A stretch of DNA of 15,837 nt. It comes from an uncultured Solirubrobacterales bacterium (GTDB taxonomy: Bacteria > Actinomycetota > Thermoleophilia > Solirubrobacterales > Solirubrobacteraceae). The notes under the pieces were generated by a model. That model was not told the origin of the DNA and made no database searches. It saw only the letters and a list, made by a program, of their open reading frames with translations. Of this stretch, positions 14,287 to 15,837 are shown piece after piece (the first letter of the stretch is position 1; every line of letters starts with the position of its first letter). The stretch is taken from contig CAJBIG010000178.1 of NCBI GenBank assembly GCA_903953065.1, positions 1 through 15,837 of the forward strand, read 5' to 3'. Made by a program: the position numbers and the translations under genes.

Positions 14287-14420
14287 GCCTACGAGGTGAG
14301 CTGACGGGCTCGGGCCAAACGAGCGGCCCTACAGACAAACAGTGTCCGATTCGCCCCAGCGAGTCGCTGCTCGCAGTGGTTCCCCCGTCCGCCTCACGCA
14401 GCGCGCGAAGCGGTTCGGCA
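14287..14420 (-). ncRNA. Cyclic di-AMP riboswitch (ydaO-yuaA motif)
   Basis: On the minus strand the region carries the conserved blocks of the ydaO-yuaA aptamer in order: a 5' GCCGAACCGC, then GGGGGAACCA (plus 14377-14386), a variable hairpin GCGAG-CAGCGA-CTCGC, GGGGCGAATC (plus 14348-14357), a GGGCC/GGCCC hairpin (plus 14325-14329 with 14312-14316), and the hallmark 3' block with CCGTCAGCTCACCTCGTAGG (plus about 14288-14307). GCC and GGC at the two ends can close the outer stem. This class binds c-di-AMP and usually switches genes off; in actinobacteria it often precedes cell-wall hydrolase genes, as here. A possible -10, TACCCT (plus 14432-14437), would start the RNA just before the aptamer. 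The aptamer ends about 21 nt before the proposed RlpA start, so control may act on translation. No terminator was seen. Confidence 0.9.
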
Positions 14421-14483
14421 TTACGTCCTAAAGGGTACAGCAAGCTGCACCGGGCAGAGGAGGGCCAGTATTGGCGGGCTCTA

Positions 14484-14831
14484 TCAGCCGGGCAGCAGGC
14501 GAAGCGCTGCCCGCGTCAGCTCGGTCAGCAGCCCTGCGGGATCGGCATTTCCGAACTTCTTGCCCTGATCGGGCGTTGCATAGCCGGCGCGGGGGACCGA
14601 GCTGCTGCGCTTCGGCTTCGCGGCCGCAAGAGGCCCACGCGGCTCAACCTCAGGCACCAAGCTGGCCTCGGTCTCGACACTTGTGGCTTCCACTTTGGCG
14701 CGAACCTTGGCGCTGGCCTGTGACATTCTCGCCGCTTCACGGCGCACGCTTGGGCGCTGGCGTCGGCTGCGCGGAAGGTTCGTCAGTACGTCTTTTTCGC
14801 TCGTCGGATCGCGTGGCTCTGAAGGCGACAT
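14484..14831 (-). CDS. Small basic protein of unknown function
   Basis: The 115-residue protein has no recognised domain. Its N-terminal part holds a strongly basic stretch, DVLTNLPRSRRQRPSVRRE (14-32), of a kind that looks conserved rather than random. A low-complexity middle rich in Ala, Val, Glu and Pro follows, and then a short C-terminal amphipathic helix (DPAGLLTELTRAALRLL). No signal peptide or membrane segment is seen. The ATG at 14831 was preferred to the TTG at 14858 because the recognisable part begins there; the ribosome site (GGAG two bases upstream) is too close to be ideal. It is divergent from the sigma factor gene and lies just upstream of the riboswitch on the same strand, so read-through into that unit is possible. 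Confidence 0.6.
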   Translation of the reverse strand: MSPSEPRDPTSEKDVLTNLPRSRRQRPSVRREAARMSQASAKVRAKVEATSVETEASLVPEVEPRGPLAAAKPKRSSSVPRAGYATPDQGKKFGNADPAGLLTELTRAALRLLPG

Positions 14832-15033
14832 CGCTCCATTCTGCCACGCCGGAAACAAAGATGCGGGATTTAGCGTGTAAATCTTTCCCGAGACTTAGCC
14901 GACGGCGGTACTCTGAAGGCATTGCACAGTCGTTCGATCGGCCGCCGGGGGGAGTCTCAGCGCCGATCTTCTACTGTGATTAGGGTTCGGCTTTGCCGGA
15001 TGTAGATGATCCTTCGAGCATGAAACGGATGCC
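14832..15033. promoter_or_regulatory. Divergent intergenic region upstream of the sigma factor gene
   Basis: This 202-bp gap must hold the promoters of the sigma factor gene and the small basic protein. TACTCT (14909-14914) and TACTGT (14972-14977) resemble -10 boxes without good -35 partners. A short perfect hairpin CGGC-TTT-GCCG lies at 14988-14998. A five-codon frame (15020-15037) ends over the sigma start codon. Nothing else stands out. Confidence 0.35.
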
Positions 15034-15837
15034 ATGACCGTCACTGAGTTTCAGGAACTGGACGAGATCAAGACGCTTGTAGCCCGCGGCGCACAAACTG
15101 GAGTGCTCTCGCACGCCGATATCGCCAGCGCCACCGCCGAGCTCGCCCTTGATGATTCAGACCGCGAGGAGCTGAAGGGTTGGATCGAGAGCCAGGAGAT
15201 CGAACTGATCGACGACGATCCTTCCGCGCCGGCCGCTCAGGTTGAGCGCGCCCCGGACAAGCGCACTCGCCGCCGCGCCAAGGCCGCGATCGACCTGCGC
15301 CCGGACATGACGACCGATTCGCTGCAGCTCTTCCTCAAAGACATCGGCAAGGTCCGCCTGCTGACCGCGCAGGAAGAGGTTGATCTGGCGAAGAAGATTG
15401 AACGCGGCGACCTCAACGCCAAGCACAAGATGGTTGAGTCGAACCTGCGCCTCGTTGTTTCGATTGCCAAGAACTACCGCAACCAAGGCTTGCCGTTCCT
15501 CGACCTAATTCAAGAAGGCACACTCGGCCTCGTCCGCGCAGCCGAGAAGTTCGACTACCGCAAGGGCTTCAAGTTTTCGACCTACGCAACTTGGTGGATC
15601 CGTCAGGCGATCGCCCGCGCGCTGGCCGACAAGGCGCGCACGATCCGCATCCCGGTGCACGTCGTTGAGAAGCTCAACAAGATCGGCCGCGCCGAGCGCA
15701 AGCTCGTCACCGAGCTGGGCCGCGAACCTACGCCGGAAGAGATCGCCGCAGTAACCGGCATCGATCCCGAAGAGGTTGATCAGATCAAACGCTCAGCCCA
15801 GGCGCCCGTTTCGCTCGAGAAGCCTGTTGGTGACGAG
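15034..15837 (+). CDS. rpoD: Primary RNA polymerase sigma factor (RpoD/SigA), 3' end cut by window
   Basis: The frame is open for 268 codons to the window edge. Residues about 5-60 resemble sigma70 region 1.1 (EIKTLVARG, SHADIASA). A basic linker (KRTRRRAK, about 76-83) follows, then region 1.2 (DSLQLFLKDIGKVRLLTAQEE) shown by its ends DSLQLFLKDIG and LLTAQEEV. Region 2 follows with NLRLVVSIAKNY, GLPFLDLIQEG, GLVRAAEKFDYRKGFKFSTYA and WWIRQAIARA, listed in pieces. The start of region 3 contains IRIPVHVVEK and REPTPEEIA. This is the core -10 recognition and melting module of a group 1 or 2 sigma factor. The ATG at 15034 is the only in-frame start before an upstream stop at 15007. Its ribosome site is weak. 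Regions 3.2 and 4 lie beyond the window. A group 2 paralogue is not excluded. Confidence 0.93.
   Translation, partial: MTVTEFQELDEIKTLVARGAQTGVLSHADIASATAELALDDSDREELKGWIESQEIELIDDDPSAPAAQVERAPDKRTRRRAKAAIDLRPDMTTDSLQLFLKDIGKVRLLTAQEEVDLAKKIERGDLNAKHKMVESNLRLVVSIAKNYRNQGLPFLDLIQEGTLGLVRAAEKFDYRKGFKFSTYATWWIRQAIARALADKARTIRIPVHVVEKLNKIGRAERKLVTELGREPTPEEIAAVTGIDPEEVDQIKRSAQAPVSLEKPVGDE

Noticed and set aside
14165..14443. Minus-strand frame starting inside the riboswitch
   Set aside because: It is out of frame with the RlpA-like protein and its sequence is explained by the conserved aptamer.
14130..14983. Plus-strand open frames across the riboswitch and small basic protein
   Set aside because: They cross the structured riboswitch, have no recognisable domain and no ribosome site; the minus-strand readings explain the sequence better.
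14988..14998. CGGC-TTT-GCCG hairpin as a terminator
   Set aside because: The stem is only 4 bp and no T-run follows; no upstream plus-strand gene needs it.

Overview
This is a GC-rich bacterial chromosome segment. Gene content and protein style point to the Actinomycetota, most likely class Thermoleophilia (Solirubrobacterales-like): an actinobacterial primary sigma factor, ergothioneine genes, a class II FBPase (GlpX), and an actinobacterial-type c-di-AMP riboswitch. The lineage is inferred from protein style only. The window holds 14 protein genes (two cut by the edges), one riboswitch, and short intergenic regions. I saw no insertion sequences, CRISPR arrays, tRNA or rRNA.

Layout. (1) 1-3697: an acyl-CoA metabolism block. 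It has an acyl-CoA dehydrogenase (5' end cut), a membrane-anchored zincin peptidase, a type-2 3-hydroxyacyl-CoA dehydrogenase (minus strand), and a thiolase divergent from it. A 20-bp sequence is directly repeated in the divergent intergenic region just upstream of the thiolase. (2) 3694-8607, minus strand: a tight operon running GH15 glucanase/trehalase, 6-phosphogluconolactonase, EgtB, EgtD. It is divergent from glpX (8749-9735). A plausible theme is sugar flux into the oxidative pentose phosphate path (NADPH) next to ergothioneine, a thiol redox buffer. (3) 9732-12363: a two-gene minus operon (atypical SDR plus a membrane-anchored protein resembling the DUF2867 half of such SDRs), divergent from a MerR regulator with a DICT sensory domain. 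An inverted repeat lies between them. (4) 12360-14420, minus strand: a c-di-AMP (ydaO-yuaA) riboswitch, an RlpA-like exported cell-wall protein, then moeA. (5) 14484-15837: a small basic protein of unknown function (minus), divergent from the primary sigma factor gene, which runs off the right edge.

The most interesting region is 13552-14420. The riboswitch is clear by its conserved blocks. The RlpA-like frame downstream has a good signal peptide but no ATG, GTG or TTG to start it; the only in-frame candidate at the right place is an ATC codon. Three of the four convergent gene pairs overlap by exactly 4 bp through interlocked stop codons.
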